The notes: generated by a model not told the origin, from the letters alone. DNA of 64,000 nucleotides from Marinobacter lutaoensis (GCF_001981305.1 NZ_MSCW01000009.1:124001-188000), one strand, 5' to 3'. Counted from the first letter of the stretch, positions 1-9,414 are shown. Numbers and translations are program-made.

Positions 1-1
1 G

Positions 2-370
2 AATGAAGAATTGCTGTTGGCGGCCAGCTCTCAATCCGCACCACAACTTAATCCTTTTGGGAATGATGAGGAAAACAGCGGTGATAGCCTGGACGAAGTA
101 TTGAATAAGCTGGCTTACAAGGTCACGCCTGATGGTTTTACCAAACTAAAAGCCTCCGATCCGTCGGTGGATGCCTGGATTGAGGACAGCAATCCTGAAT
201 ACCTCTATGTGATGACGGATTATCGATTGGTCGCTCCGGCACCGAGGGCTGGCGGTCGCAGTGTACTCCCTCTGCAGGATGGAGTTCGAATTTACATCAT
301 TCCCCGAATAAATCCGGTGATGGTGCTTGATAGTGATGGCAGCCGGGTGTACCTGACGTTCAAGGAGTAG
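2..370 (+). CDS. IcmK/DotH-like type IVB secretion protein, C-terminal part (partial)
   Basis: The reading frame is open from the first complete codon, so the gene begins before the window and only about 122 C-terminal residues are seen. The segment is rich in short hydrophobic beta-like stretches and ends 3 nt before the next start. No motif identifies it alone. The assignment rests on order: it directly precedes genes resembling IcmE, IcmG, IcmC, IcmD and IcmJ, and in Icm/Dot and IncI transfer loci IcmK/DotH (TraN), an outer-membrane core component, takes this place. Function is therefore inferred from synteny. Confidence 0.55.
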   Translation, partial: NEELLLAASSQSAPQLNPFGNDEENSGDSLDEVLNKLAYKVTPDGFTKLKASDPSVDAWIEDSNPEYLYVMTDYRLVAPAPRAGGRSVLPLQDGVRIYIIPRINPVMVLDSDGSRVYLTFKE

Positions 371-373
371 CGC

Positions 374-1849
374 ATGTCGGAAACAAAGCAATCGGCGTTT
401 CAGTATCTCCGTTCAAAGGAAGGTCGGCCGGCGTTCATTGGTGTTTTGATCAGCGCCGTTTTGGTGCCAGTTATTTTCTTTTATGCCTTCGAATATCTCT
501 ATGGTGATGATGCTCAACCACGCGAAGTAACAGAGGAACAGCGCCAGGCGGCAGGATCATCGGCGGTAAATGCGACAGGAAAAAAAGCGGAAGGCAAGCT
601 GACTTCGCCAGATTTGACGCCAGAAGCCCGTGCCGCCTTGGAAGAATACAACCGCAAGGCGTATGAAGAAGGGCGCATGGGACAGCCTACGCCAGACGAT
701 GTTGTATACATCGATGTGGATGAGAACGGATTGCCTGTTGATCGTCAAAAAGAGTCACAAGCGTCAGACGTGGCTCCTGAACAGAATCCGGAGAGCGAAA
801 ACACCATGCCGGATCTTCCTGGTAATGATAGTGCGAGCGCACTCACCATTGGCAGGCCAGACCCCGGTGTTCGCCGAACCGTGGGTGAAAACGGCATCGA
901 TACCCGGATGGACGGGTTGACCAGAGAGCAACAAGAACAACGTCTGAACATGACCCCTGATCGCCTCAAATTGGCCTTGGCGGAGCATAAAGAATATCGG
1001 ACGCGCCGGATGGATGCAGCGGTGCAACTTATCGACACGATGGGGCAGCCGCCGGCGATAGCGAGTTTGTCTTTTGCACGGGATAAAGGTGAGGGACGGC
1101 TACCCGAACCTGCCCGTGTCGAGCGCGTTGGCGGAAACACAGGAAACGGGGATACCAGATTTGTTGAAAGCGAAAAGTCGGGTTCCCATGGCGGTGTTTG
1201 CACATATCCCCTCGTGAAAGGCGGCGAAATCCGGTACGCAGTGTCCGACATTGCTTTGAACACTGACTTTCAGGGACCGGTGCGTGTCACCTTTCTTGAT
1301 GGAAACCTCGCCCAGTATATCGGGCTCGGGAGCTTTGAACTCAACGAGCTTGGGGCACGCATGAAACTCAAGATTGAACGGATCTTCGACCTTGATGGGA
1401 ATTCATACAACGTCAGCGGCTACGTGCTTGATCCAGAGACAACCCTTTGGGCGCTGGCAAGCGATGTGGATTACCACATCATTTATCGCTACGGAGGCTT
1501 TGGCCTTGGCACCATTATGAGTGCATTCCAGGTGCTTGCAGAAAACCGCGCAACCGTGACCGAGGTCACCAACCCCGACGGCGGTACGGTGACTCAAAAC
1601 CGCGATCCAGATGGCAAACAGATTACCTGGACAATGATTGGCGAGTTCTCGGAACTCTTTGAAGAGGCGTTTCGGGACAACATCAATCGGCCGATTACTG
1701 TGACGCTGGACCCCAATGAAGAAGTGGCGGTCCTGTTTGAGGACACTGTTTGTGAGCTTGAAAGTGCTGCCAAAAAACGGCTCGAAGCTCGGGATTTCAG
1801 GTACTCAAAAGGCATTGGTGACCCGATTTCCTCTTCACGTTTCCAGTAA
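374..1849 (+). CDS. icmE: IcmE/DotG (TraO, VirB10-like) core channel protein of a type IVB secretion system
   Basis: 491 residues. An N-terminal cytoplasmic stretch is followed by one membrane segment at about residues 20-40, a long charged low-complexity region rich in Pro, Glu and Asn, and a C-terminal beta-rich domain from about residue 270 that begins near GGVCTYPLVKGG. This is the layout of DotG/IcmE, the VirB10-like protein that spans the envelope and lines the conjugation channel. The C-terminal VirB10-like domain includes a late AVLFED segment. The gene follows its upstream neighbour by 3 nt and lies in the icmK-E-G-C-D-J order. The middle region shows no clear tandem decapeptide repeats like those of Legionella DotG. 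Confidence 0.72.
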   Translation: MSETKQSAFQYLRSKEGRPAFIGVLISAVLVPVIFFYAFEYLYGDDAQPREVTEEQRQAAGSSAVNATGKKAEGKLTSPDLTPEARAALEEYNRKAYEEGRMGQPTPDDVVYIDVDENGLPVDRQKESQASDVAPEQNPESENTMPDLPGNDSASALTIGRPDPGVRRTVGENGIDTRMDGLTREQQEQRLNMTPDRLKLALAEHKEYRTRRMDAAVQLIDTMGQPPAIASLSFARDKGEGRLPEPARVERVGGNTGNGDTRFVESEKSGSHGGVCTYPLVKGGEIRYAVSDIALNTDFQGPVRVTFLDGNLAQYIGLGSFELNELGARMKLKIERIFDLDGNSYNVSGYVLDPETTLWALASDVDYHIIYRYGGFGLGTIMSAFQVLAENRATVTEVTNPDGGTVTQNRDPDGKQITWTMIGEFSELFEEAFRDNINRPITVTLDPNEEVAVLFEDTVCELESAAKKRLEARDFRYSKGIGDPISSSRFQ

Positions 1850-1930
1850 TGATGGATGAATGAAGCCAGTTCCCCAAACTGAATGGCGTACAGAGTATCC
1901 TATACCGAGTTAGTTAAGGGTAGATGAGTT

Positions 1931-3427
1931 ATGGCCGATAGAGACGACGATTTTCTCGATCATGGCGGTGAGGAATTCAACGCTGAATCCGATGAGTTTT
2001 CTATCCCCGAAGATTCGGATGATTTTCTGAGCGTTAGTCACGACGACCAGGATTTTATTCTGAGTGAAGATGACGTGGTGGATGAATCGTTTGAGGTTGA
2101 AGACCTTTCGCTGGAAACGGGCGGTGCGATCGAAGCTTCAGACTCTGTGCATGAAGAGCATGAGAGCGAAGTCGCCGAACATTATGACGATGACGATGTT
2201 GGCGATACTGATAGCAACGAAGGTCTTGGCTGGAAAGTATACGCGGCAGCCGCTGCTGTAGCGGTTTCGATCATTGGGGGTGCCTCGTACTACGCATTTA
2301 ACCTTATGCCCGGCGGGCAAGCATCGGGTCAAACAGCTAGCGCAAACATGGTGGATATGACGGCAACTCGGGTTGAGCGGCCTCCTGTGCAAAATCAGGC
2401 GCCCGGTGATATGGGATTCAATGGCCAGTCGGCGGCGAATGCACCGGTGCCCGTAACCGCATTTCCAGGAGTTGGCGATAACGCTGATCAGCAAAATCAA
2501 ACAGGTGTGGTCGGGCAGGGCGCCGAATCCATCTCTGTGAATACGTCATCAAACCCGAACAATGCGCAGGCGCCACAGAATCCTGAAATTCATCCGGTTG
2601 GAATCGCCGGTGGTTCAGGTGATTCAGGTATCGGTCAGTATGGCGAGGGCGGAAAGGGAAATGGGTCTATTGAAGTGCCCCCCTTTGTGCTTGATGACTC
2701 TGAAGATGCGGGAGCCGTCATCCAGGCTCCAATCAAGCACGCGAAAGAGCAGGAAGCTCGATACGCAGCCCTGATTGAGGACCAGCGCCGGGCCTTCGCG
2801 CTGCTGATGGAGGCGACCAAAGGGAACGGGCGCCAGATCGAAGAAATGCAGAACAAGTTGGATGCCTACCAATCTGAAACTCGGCGTGACGTGGAAAATC
2901 TTGATCGCCGGGTGAAGAAACTAGAGGAAATGATTAAGCAAGGGCCTGCCGTGACAAAGAAAGGCGAAACAAACAGCTCAGAAACGCAAGGTGTATTTGC
3001 GTCGGTGCCCAAATCTCCCGATGAGATCAAGACACTTCAAAGAACGCTCAACAAGCACGGGTACCGTGCCGGTCCGGTGGACGGGTTGCTGGGCAAGCAG
3101 ACCCGAGCGGCTATCAAGCGTTTGCAGAAAGAACACGGATTGCCTGTAAACGGGTGGCTCAACCCGAAAACGCTGGCTGCACTGGAAAGCCCCAAAGACT
3201 ATAGCGGCACTTACCCCAAAGAAACCGAAAACAGCAGCAAGGCGGCTACTAAGACTACCTGGTTTGTGCGAGGCGTAACGCCAACCAAAGCAGTGGTGTA
3301 TCGCCCCGACGGGTTGTCGTTTGCGGTCAAAGTGGGGTCCGAAATCCCGGGTATGGGGCAGGTCACCAAGCTCGACACTGAAAAAGTGCATGTGGTGACA
3401 GCAAAAGGCGTGATTACGCGCCGATAA
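1931..3427 (+). CDS. icmG: IcmG/DotF (TraP)-like type IVB secretion protein with a peptidoglycan-binding domain
   Basis: 498 residues. The N-terminal 100 residues are strongly acidic. One membrane segment follows at about 102-124 (AAAAAVAVSIIGG), then a Gln/Asn/Gly-rich linker, a coiled coil at about 285-340, and a PG_binding_1-type domain at about 365-425 with LQRTLNKHGY and VDGLLGKQTR signatures. The C-terminal 70 residues look like a small beta domain. DotF/IcmG is a bitopic inner-membrane component of the type IVB channel. The peptidoglycan-binding module is not something I associate with Legionella DotF and may anchor the machine to the wall. It lies between icmE-like and icmC-like genes. 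Confidence 0.65.
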   Translation: MADRDDDFLDHGGEEFNAESDEFSIPEDSDDFLSVSHDDQDFILSEDDVVDESFEVEDLSLETGGAIEASDSVHEEHESEVAEHYDDDDVGDTDSNEGLGWKVYAAAAAVAVSIIGGASYYAFNLMPGGQASGQTASANMVDMTATRVERPPVQNQAPGDMGFNGQSAANAPVPVTAFPGVGDNADQQNQTGVVGQGAESISVNTSSNPNNAQAPQNPEIHPVGIAGGSGDSGIGQYGEGGKGNGSIEVPPFVLDDSEDAGAVIQAPIKHAKEQEARYAALIEDQRRAFALLMEATKGNGRQIEEMQNKLDAYQSETRRDVENLDRRVKKLEEMIKQGPAVTKKGETNSSETQGVFASVPKSPDEIKTLQRTLNKHGYRAGPVDGLLGKQTRAAIKRLQKEHGLPVNGWLNPKTLAALESPKDYSGTYPKETENSSKAATKTTWFVRGVTPTKAVVYRPDGLSFAVKVGSEIPGMGQVTKLDTEKVHVVTAKGVITRR

Positions 3428-3447
3428 CGGATAGCTGAGGCACTGCT

Positions 3448-4056
3448 GTGGGCGAAAATACGGTAGTCAATGCAATCGAGGCGTTTGCAGGAACCTTTAT
3501 CGGGATCTTTCAAAGCCTCGCGCTTGAATTTGGCATCATTAACCAGTTCGTCATCTTTTTCATCCAGATCATGGGCTTTGTGATTTCGATCACCGGAATC
3601 ATGCACTTGATCAAGATGAAAAAACCTGAGTATTCACAGAAATACACAGCGGAAAGTGCAGTCAAACGGCTTGCTGTAGGGCCAATTACGATCCTGATCG
3701 AAGGATTGATGCTGGATTTTTCGGAATCGGTTTTTGGTGATAACTACAGCACAAATGCGATACCCAAAGCGATGACCTATTCCGCACAGATTCAATCGGG
3801 TGGCGATCCAATGGCCGGGCTCCTTCTAGCCATTGTAGCCTTCCTCGTCCTGGTTGGATGGATTGCTGCCGGGCGAGCAATGGCCGCGTTCGCTCGATCG
3901 AGCGACCCCGGGCAAGACGGCTATGCGCTTACTAAAAGCGGATTCAGCCGGCTATTTGCAGCAATCATTCTTTGTTCATTTCAACATGTTATGGATGACC
4001 TGCTTGAAAGTGCTACCGGGACAAAGGGCGCATTTTCAAGTCAGCTGAATCTGTAA
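3448..4056 (+). CDS. icmC: IcmC/DotE-like (TraQ) inner-membrane protein
   Basis: 202 residues, GTG start 20 nt after the previous stop with a GAGG-like ribosome site. Three to four hydrophobic segments are visible: about 20-50, 65-90, 112-135 and 165-180. Legionella IcmC/DotE and IncI TraQ are small polytopic inner-membrane proteins at this position of the locus. The call rests on membrane topology, size and gene order; no catalytic motif is expected. An alternative is a related DotV-like membrane protein. Confidence 0.6.
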   Translation: MGENTVVNAIEAFAGTFIGIFQSLALEFGIINQFVIFFIQIMGFVISITGIMHLIKMKKPEYSQKYTAESAVKRLAVGPITILIEGLMLDFSESVFGDNYSTNAIPKAMTYSAQIQSGGDPMAGLLLAIVAFLVLVGWIAAGRAMAAFARSSDPGQDGYALTKSGFSRLFAAIILCSFQHVMDDLLESATGTKGAFSSQLNL

Positions 4057-4099
4057 CTCCAAAGTGATGGTAAAACCAACGAAAATTTGCAGGTGGAGT

Positions 4100-4492
4100 A
4101 TGAAACGGAAAATGTCGGTAAAACGCAATCACGGCCTGAAAGAGCGCATTTCAATGCGGTGTCTGCAGCTCTATGCGGCGGTCATGTGCACGCTGGTTGT
4201 CCCGGCAACCGCTCACGCAAAGCTGTCGGACTGGGTTAAAAGTGTGGGTGAAGAAATCGCGACTTCCGCCCCAATCCTTGTTCTTATACTTTCAACAGCT
4301 GGTGTGCTTATTGGTGGTGGAAGCTGGCTCAGTATCATCCTCGCGAAAAAGAACAACCGTCCCGTTGAGTGGCAGTGGTGGGGTGTTGGCGGCGGCGCTG
4401 TATTGTTGATCTTCGTGCCATTTGTTATCGCAATTGCCGAATCGTTCTCCGGACAAAGCGCCGAAGCGGCAATGAAATCGGTACTGGGATAA
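4100..4492 (+). CDS. icmD: IcmD/DotP-like (TraR) small membrane protein
   Basis: 130 residues from the ATG at 4100, chosen because it has a GGTGGAG ribosome site; earlier in-frame GTG and ATG codons lack one. A signal-like hydrophobic stretch ending AHA at about 27-41 is followed by two membrane helices at about 57-80 and 95-115. This matches IcmD/DotP, which carries a signal sequence and two helices and is encoded between icmC and icmJ. The stop codon overlaps the start of the next gene (TAATG), suggesting translational coupling. Confidence 0.62.
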   Translation: MKRKMSVKRNHGLKERISMRCLQLYAAVMCTLVVPATAHAKLSDWVKSVGEEIATSAPILVLILSTAGVLIGGGSWLSIILAKKNNRPVEWQWWGVGGGAVLLIFVPFVIAIAESFSGQSAEAAMKSVLG

Positions 4493-5322
4493 TGAAAACT
4501 CCGGCGCTATTTTCTAACCGTTTGGTTGAATCGCTGTTGCCGGAAGTGCTGGGGCGACGCTACCAGAGGATGGCGTTCAAACTGGCTCGTAAAGCCGGTC
4601 ACCGATGTGAGGTGACCGGTTATCCCTACCCCCCCATTCCACCCCGGCCAGGGCAGCCAGAACCTGTGACACCGCTCATGATGGAGCCACGGGATTCGGA
4701 TGCTCGTGGTCGCCCGTTGTCACCAAAAGAGATCCGAGCCCGACTGACTGAAGAAGGCGTGACTCCCACGACGGTGCGGGTGCTATGTCCGCTTGTATTC
4801 TGGTCGAGGCATGTAGACCTGGCAATCAAGTATGGGCGCGGAGAATTGATTTTCGCTCCCTGGATGACCCAGGGCGAGACCATCACTGTATTTCGGACAC
4901 TGATGATTGCAAGTGTCCAGGCTGAGCACGAGCCCGATCATCCGGTCTATGAACAAGCGTCAGAGCTTCTTGATGCCGTTCGAACTCAGATGGGGAACCA
5001 TGGCGTCCTTACGGAGGTTCTGGCGTTACCTGATGACACTAATTGGGATGCAGACGCTTGGCTTAACGCGGTTCGTCAATTGCCCAGTCGGGAGCGGCGC
5101 CTCTATGTTGAGCGTTTCGCCCGGCATTTGCGCTTGTGGCCAAACAAGCAGACCTTCTCGGAACTCGCTGGATATTGGGCAAACAATGCCCATGCTCCGG
5201 AAGCGTCAACAGATCCAGACTCCCGTGACAATCAGCCGACGGGTCGCTGGGTGCGTCGGTATTACCCAATTCTTCAAAACAGCCTGGAACAACCGAAGGG
5301 AAAGGCACCCAACCATCATTGA
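4492..5322 (+). CDS. icmJ: IcmJ/DotN (TraT)-like protein, metal-binding HNH-fold component
   Basis: 276 residues from the ATG overlapping the icmD stop. An N-terminal RKAGHRCEVTGYPYPP region and a later VLCPLVFWSRH region give Cys/His pairs typical of the zinc-binding HNH-like fold of DotN, which in Legionella belongs to the coupling-protein complex that recruits substrates. The C-terminal half is soluble and ends in a Pro-rich tail. It is the last gene of the transfer cluster in this window; the next icmB/dotO-type ATPase gene, expected downstream in canonical loci, is absent here, so the locus has been split. Confidence 0.65.
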   Translation: MKTPALFSNRLVESLLPEVLGRRYQRMAFKLARKAGHRCEVTGYPYPPIPPRPGQPEPVTPLMMEPRDSDARGRPLSPKEIRARLTEEGVTPTTVRVLCPLVFWSRHVDLAIKYGRGELIFAPWMTQGETITVFRTLMIASVQAEHEPDHPVYEQASELLDAVRTQMGNHGVLTEVLALPDDTNWDADAWLNAVRQLPSRERRLYVERFARHLRLWPNKQTFSELAGYWANNAHAPEASTDPDSRDNQPTGRWVRRYYPILQNSLEQPKGKAPNHH

Positions 5323-5508
5323 AAAATCTCCGCCCGGAACGGCGGACTTTCGTGCGCCCGGCCAGTCTGGAAGGCCTTCAGCAAGATGCGGCCCCAGGGT
5401 GCCGCTCGATCAACGTACATCCCCACAAACTACACATCACCCGGTTATCATTGTCTTAGATATTGTCGCATTGGCATCTCTAAACTGAAAAACAACCGGA
5501 GGACTTTG

Positions 5509-7143
5509 ATGGGTGTGAAACGGGTGGCCATGATTATGGCCATGTTTGCCATCCTTGTCGGGTGTGGCAGTGGTGATAGCAAGGAGCCGGATCTTGGTTC
5601 TTCGACGGAAGCGCCTGTGCCGGAACCCGTGCCGGAACCACGGTTATTCAGCAATGGTCAACTGGCTGTCGAACCCACACTGGGAAGTGAAATCCCGGTT
5701 GGGACTTACCAGTACACCTCGATCAACCCTGATGGTGGCGATGAAACCATTGGCATTGCGCTGGTTAGCGATTCCGGCCGGATGGCTTTGGCCCTCACCA
5801 ATCGCTTATCGTTCGCCCGGATTGCACTGGATGAGTCCAATCGGTTCGAGTCCCCGCTGGAAGATACGGACACGGCAATTGCCGAGAGTGGACTGACAAT
5901 CAGCGGGCGCCGCGATAATGGTGTCCCGGAAGGCCAGAATCCTCGTATTTCCGGCACGTTTGTGAACAACGATTCACAGACAATCAGCCGCAATTATAAA
6001 CTCGATCTGCAGGAGCCGGATTCCGATATTTTGGATCTGGATACGCTGGCAGGCACATTCTCAGGAACCGACAAAACCGGAATTGGAACGGTCTTCAGCA
6101 TCGGCTCTGATGGCAGCCTGATCGGCTCTGGGACTGCGGGATGCGATTACGCCGGACAGATTCGGATTCCGGACGCCGGCCGGGATGTGTTTGAGGCATC
6201 CTTCGTAGCCAGCAATTGTGGGCCGACCGACTCCATTCCTGGCGCCTCCCGTGATGGGGCTTACTTCGCGCTGGGACGGCTGAACAATGCGACGAGAAGC
6301 ATCACCCTGTTTGCCACCAACGGAAGCGTAGCGCTGAGGTTCACTGGCAACAGTACCGCCAGCGAGGATCAGGTTGTTGATGAAGAGGTTCCGCCTTATA
6401 CGGCTGATGATTTCGATGTGGAGCCGACAATCGCAGCCAAGCTGGAATCGGGGGTGTATAGCTACGAGGACGTTCCCCTTGATACTGCTCCGGCCGTACT
6501 TGAAAGCGGTTTGCTGTTCGTCAGTGACACGGGCCGACTGGCGTTGGTTACGAACACCCGCCTGGCGGTTGCCCGGATTCGGGTCAACGATGTGGATACG
6601 TTTACGGATGATCTGATTCAGAGCCGGAATCCAGAAAGCACAGAGTCGCCCTCGGAAGCGGCCACGATTTTTGGCACGCCAAATAACAATGGTTCGAGCA
6701 GCAACTTCACGATTGCCGGTTCTTTGTTGAATGCCGAGGAAAAACTGGAAAACCGGTACCGTGCGGAACGTGATACAACCAACGATGCGACCTACAACAG
6801 CTCGCCTTTGACCGTTGCCGGGATCGCGGGCACCTACAGCGGCACCCGGAACCCTGGCGCAATCACCACGACGATTACCATCTCCACGACCGGCGAGGTT
6901 ACCGGCTCGGACACCACAGGCTGCGCCTTCGTCGGGAACACAAACATCAATGATGGCAGAACCGGCATTGTGGAAATGCGGTTGACCGTCAGTAACTGCT
7001 CCGCCAGCACGATAAAGACCGGTGCTGAACGGAACGGAACCTATAACGGTGTTGGCGATGTCGTGCCTGGACTTCCGTCCACCTTGCGATTGGTGCTGGG
7101 CTCAACAACGAATGTTGAGTACCTGGAGTTGACTGAACAGTAA
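5509..7143 (+). CDS. Two-domain repeat lipoprotein of unknown function
   Basis: 544 residues. The ATG at 5509 has a CCGGAGGA ribosome site; earlier in-frame codons would spoil the signal peptide. The N-terminus is a lipoprotein signal with lipobox LVGC at about residues 17-20. After a Pro/Glu spacer come two copies of a module of about 240 residues. Each starts with a Y-x-Y segment, has SDTGR or SDSGR followed by an LA..TNTRL-type line, and later a LAGTFSGT/IAGTYSGT block ending in an Asn-Cys pair (ASNCG, VSNCS). No enzyme motif is seen. It is probably surface- or periplasm-anchored. It may pair with the outer-membrane protein encoded 30 nt downstream. Confidence 0.7.
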   Translation: MGVKRVAMIMAMFAILVGCGSGDSKEPDLGSSTEAPVPEPVPEPRLFSNGQLAVEPTLGSEIPVGTYQYTSINPDGGDETIGIALVSDSGRMALALTNRLSFARIALDESNRFESPLEDTDTAIAESGLTISGRRDNGVPEGQNPRISGTFVNNDSQTISRNYKLDLQEPDSDILDLDTLAGTFSGTDKTGIGTVFSIGSDGSLIGSGTAGCDYAGQIRIPDAGRDVFEASFVASNCGPTDSIPGASRDGAYFALGRLNNATRSITLFATNGSVALRFTGNSTASEDQVVDEEVPPYTADDFDVEPTIAAKLESGVYSYEDVPLDTAPAVLESGLLFVSDTGRLALVTNTRLAVARIRVNDVDTFTDDLIQSRNPESTESPSEAATIFGTPNNNGSSSNFTIAGSLLNAEEKLENRYRAERDTTNDATYNSSPLTVAGIAGTYSGTRNPGAITTTITISTTGEVTGSDTTGCAFVGNTNINDGRTGIVEMRLTVSNCSASTIKTGAERNGTYNGVGDVVPGLPSTLRLVLGSTTNVEYLELTEQ

Positions 7144-7173
7144 TCACGAAGCAAACGAAACGAGGTGCAGATC

Positions 7174-7863
7174 ATGCTGAAAAAGGGAGCAATCACCACA
7201 TCCATCATTATCGCTGGAGCATTGGCGTCCTCGAACGCCGTGGCAGCTGAACCGGTCTTTTATACCGGACTGAATGCTGGCTGGAATGCAACAGAGTTTG
7301 AAGCCATGTACGAGGGAACAATCGGCGGAAACGGCGTCGTGACCAAGGAGACGGTCAGTGGTTCTGGTGCGGCATACAGTGGCGTAGTGGGTGTGAAATT
7401 CCCTATATCCACGGGCTACCTGGGCATGGAAGTGAACATCTCAGATAGCGGGGCAGAGTACGAGGCATCCGAGCATGTCAACGGCACCAAAACGCTTGAT
7501 CAGACCATTTCGAGCGATCTGAGCTATGGCGTTTCCGGTATCCTTGCGTTCAATCTGAATGCACACAGCCAGCTCTATGGCATCGTGGGCTACCAACTGA
7601 CCGATGTCGAGTCCAAGATTGCCTCTCGTGACCTGGGCACAGGCCAGGTAACAACCGATTCCAACAGCGACACCTTTGGCGGGGTACGTGTTGGCATTGG
7701 CCTGGAAACTGCCATTACCAGTAGCGTCAGTGCACGCCTGGAGTGGAAGCATACCCTGTATGACAGTGAAGAATTTGAGGTGGCCACGGCAGATGGCACT
7801 CTCGATGCGGAGCTTGAAGGGAACAGCAACCTGATCACGCTCGGCTTCATTGGTCACTTCTGA
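7174..7863 (+). CDS. Outer-membrane beta-barrel protein
   Basis: 229 residues from the ATG at 7174 (GAGGTG ribosome site). A signal peptide ends near AVAAE. The rest alternates polar and hydrophobic residues in about eight strand-like stretches and ends in Phe (GFIGHF), the usual last residue of Gram-negative barrels. Size and pattern fit OmpA/OmpW/Opa-like small eight-stranded porins. It is co-oriented with the lipoprotein gene and probably co-transcribed. Conjugative elements sometimes carry such proteins for surface or mating functions, but nothing here shows the role. Confidence 0.65.
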   Translation: MLKKGAITTSIIIAGALASSNAVAAEPVFYTGLNAGWNATEFEAMYEGTIGGNGVVTKETVSGSGAAYSGVVGVKFPISTGYLGMEVNISDSGAEYEASEHVNGTKTLDQTISSDLSYGVSGILAFNLNAHSQLYGIVGYQLTDVESKIASRDLGTGQVTTDSNSDTFGGVRVGIGLETAITSSVSARLEWKHTLYDSEEFEVATADGTLDAELEGNSNLITLGFIGHF

Positions 7864-7886
7864 TCGCGTAAACCCGATTGCACAAT

Positions 7887-7912
7887 GCCAGGGGTGCGTT
7901 CGCGCCCCTGGC
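7887..7912. terminator. Hairpin between convergent genes
   Basis: A strong stem of about 11 bp (GCCAGGGGTGC pairing with GCGCCCCTGGC, with one G-T pair) with a short loop. It lies 24 nt after the + strand barrel gene and just before the end of the minus-strand gene. There is no following T run in either direction, so it may act as a weak or Rho-assisted terminator. Confidence 0.55.
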
Positions 7913-7925
7913 GTTCAGACACGAA

Positions 7926-8861
7926 TCACATTCGGAATGCGGGTTCCTGGGAATCGCCCGGGAACAGATGGTCTTCCACCTCCGTTAATAGATCTGTGAC
8001 TCTGCTCACCAGGTACGAATGGAACTTTGGCTGCGCCAACGTGCGCTGGTGGACATTGGCAGGCAAGAATCTCCCCATTTCGTCATGAAACGGTTTGCCG
8101 GCGATGATCTCTGGCAGCCGTGAAATCATGGCATCGAGTTTGCCCGGGTAGTCGTCAATCCGATAATCCATGATCTTGCGCTCGACCAGATCCGCATCTA
8201 GCTCGCAACCTCGTTGATTGGACAGCCAGGCCAGATCCCAAATATCCCGGTTGCGTACATAGCGCTCGGTCGCCGGAAGGGAGATCAGCTTATCCGCCAT
8301 AATCTCGCTAGGGGTCTCAACCATAATCAACAGATCTTCGTAGCCATCGGGCAGGAAGTCGTAGTTGCGCATCAGCGGCCGTGCAGTTTTTGTGTGAGCG
8401 GGGATGTTGGCGACTTCGAGCTTGATCTTTTGCGAGGGCAGGTCAGGACGACCCGGGGCAGTCACGATCTTGATTTGCCATTTGTCGATCTTGAGCTCTG
8501 CATACTCCAGTTCTTTCCTGAGTGATGACGGCTCCTTAACGCTTACCTCTAAGCCGTATCGAGCGGAGAGATAGTCTTCCACGCACTGCTTCATCTCCGT
8601 CAGTTGGCGAGCAGAGAAATCGGCGCCGCCGGCAAAATCCAAATCCTCGCTGAATCGATTTGCGCCGTAGCACAGCCGAAGGGACGTGCCTCCCTGAAAC
8701 ACCAGGTCGTCCAGCAAGCCCTCCCGATCCAGTGCATACAGCAGGTCGTAGTGGATCAACTCTTTCTCAATTACGGGACGCATGTGTTGGAGCGAGTCGT
8801 CCTGCATGGCGCGATCAACCAGTGCGTTGAAATCAGCGGTGTCAATCTTCATGAGCGGCAT
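7926..8861 (-). CDS. AbiEii-type nucleotidyltransferase toxin
   Basis: 311 residues. The nucleotidyltransferase signature is clear near residues 55-80: FQGGTSLRL, then RFSEDLDF, giving the GG-T/S and D-x-D metal-binding residues. Family members form type IV toxin-antitoxin or abortive-infection systems (AbiE), in which the nucleotidyltransferase inhibits growth. The start overlaps the end of the upstream gene by 20 bp, the usual antitoxin-toxin arrangement. Confidence 0.85.
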   Translation of the reverse strand: MPLMKIDTADFNALVDRAMQDDSLQHMRPVIEKELIHYDLLYALDREGLLDDLVFQGGTSLRLCYGANRFSEDLDFAGGADFSARQLTEMKQCVEDYLSARYGLEVSVKEPSSLRKELEYAELKIDKWQIKIVTAPGRPDLPSQKIKLEVANIPAHTKTARPLMRNYDFLPDGYEDLLIMVETPSEIMADKLISLPATERYVRNRDIWDLAWLSNQRGCELDADLVERKIMDYRIDDYPGKLDAMISRLPEIIAGKPFHDEMGRFLPANVHQRTLAQPKFHSYLVSRVTDLLTEVEDHLFPGDSQEPAFRM

Positions 8862-9378
8862 CTTCCATCATTAAGTGAGTGTTGCGGCCAACGCGCTTGA
8901 GATCGCGGATGGCGGCAAGTTTGGTGGCCACCCGCAAGGGGCGGCCCCGGTCTTTCATCGAATTGAGGATCTCCGGCACCGGCCGTTTGGTATGGGTGAA
9001 CTCAATGACGCCATACGGGGTTTGATACGTGCCTTTGCGACCGGTTGTCATAACCGTGAGGTGACCGACGGGGATCTGGGAAATAACCCCATATTCGGAC
9101 AGCGCGGACTCCAGGCTCACGTAGTTGTACTCTCCGCGACGCAGGGTCTTAGCGATCAATTCAAGGGTATCCTGGCCCTTGTTCCTGGACAGAGCGTACA
9201 GGTAGACACCCTTGGTCGGGCGCTCCAGGATACCTCCGTCAACCAACCGCTTCAGCGTGGCGTCACGGCTTCTGGCAGTGTCTTCCGGAAAAACCTTCGC
9301 CATATCCCGGGCGGCAAACACATAGCGTCCGGCTTGGTCGAACATTGCCAGACGCTTGATGGCTTCGCTTTGTTTCAT
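8842..9378 (-). CDS. AbiEi-type antitoxin/transcriptional regulator
   Basis: 178 residues. The N-terminal part is a winged-helix-like region (AMFDQAGRYVFAARDMAKVF ... TLKRLVDGGILERP) followed by an AbiEi C-terminal-type domain. Known AbiEi proteins repress their own operon and neutralise the nucleotidyltransferase toxin. It is first in a two-gene minus-strand operon. Upstream (9415-9505) are two long direct repeats that may be its operators. Confidence 0.8.
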   Translation of the reverse strand: MKQSEAIKRLAMFDQAGRYVFAARDMAKVFPEDTARSRDATLKRLVDGGILERPTKGVYLYALSRNKGQDTLELIAKTLRRGEYNYVSLESALSEYGVISQIPVGHLTVMTTGRKGTYQTPYGVIEFTHTKRPVPEILNSMKDRGRPLRVATKLAAIRDLKRVGRNTHLMMEDAAHED

Positions 9379-9414
9379 GCGCGCTCCAAGAAGTCGTTAA
9401 TGGCATCAAAACGT

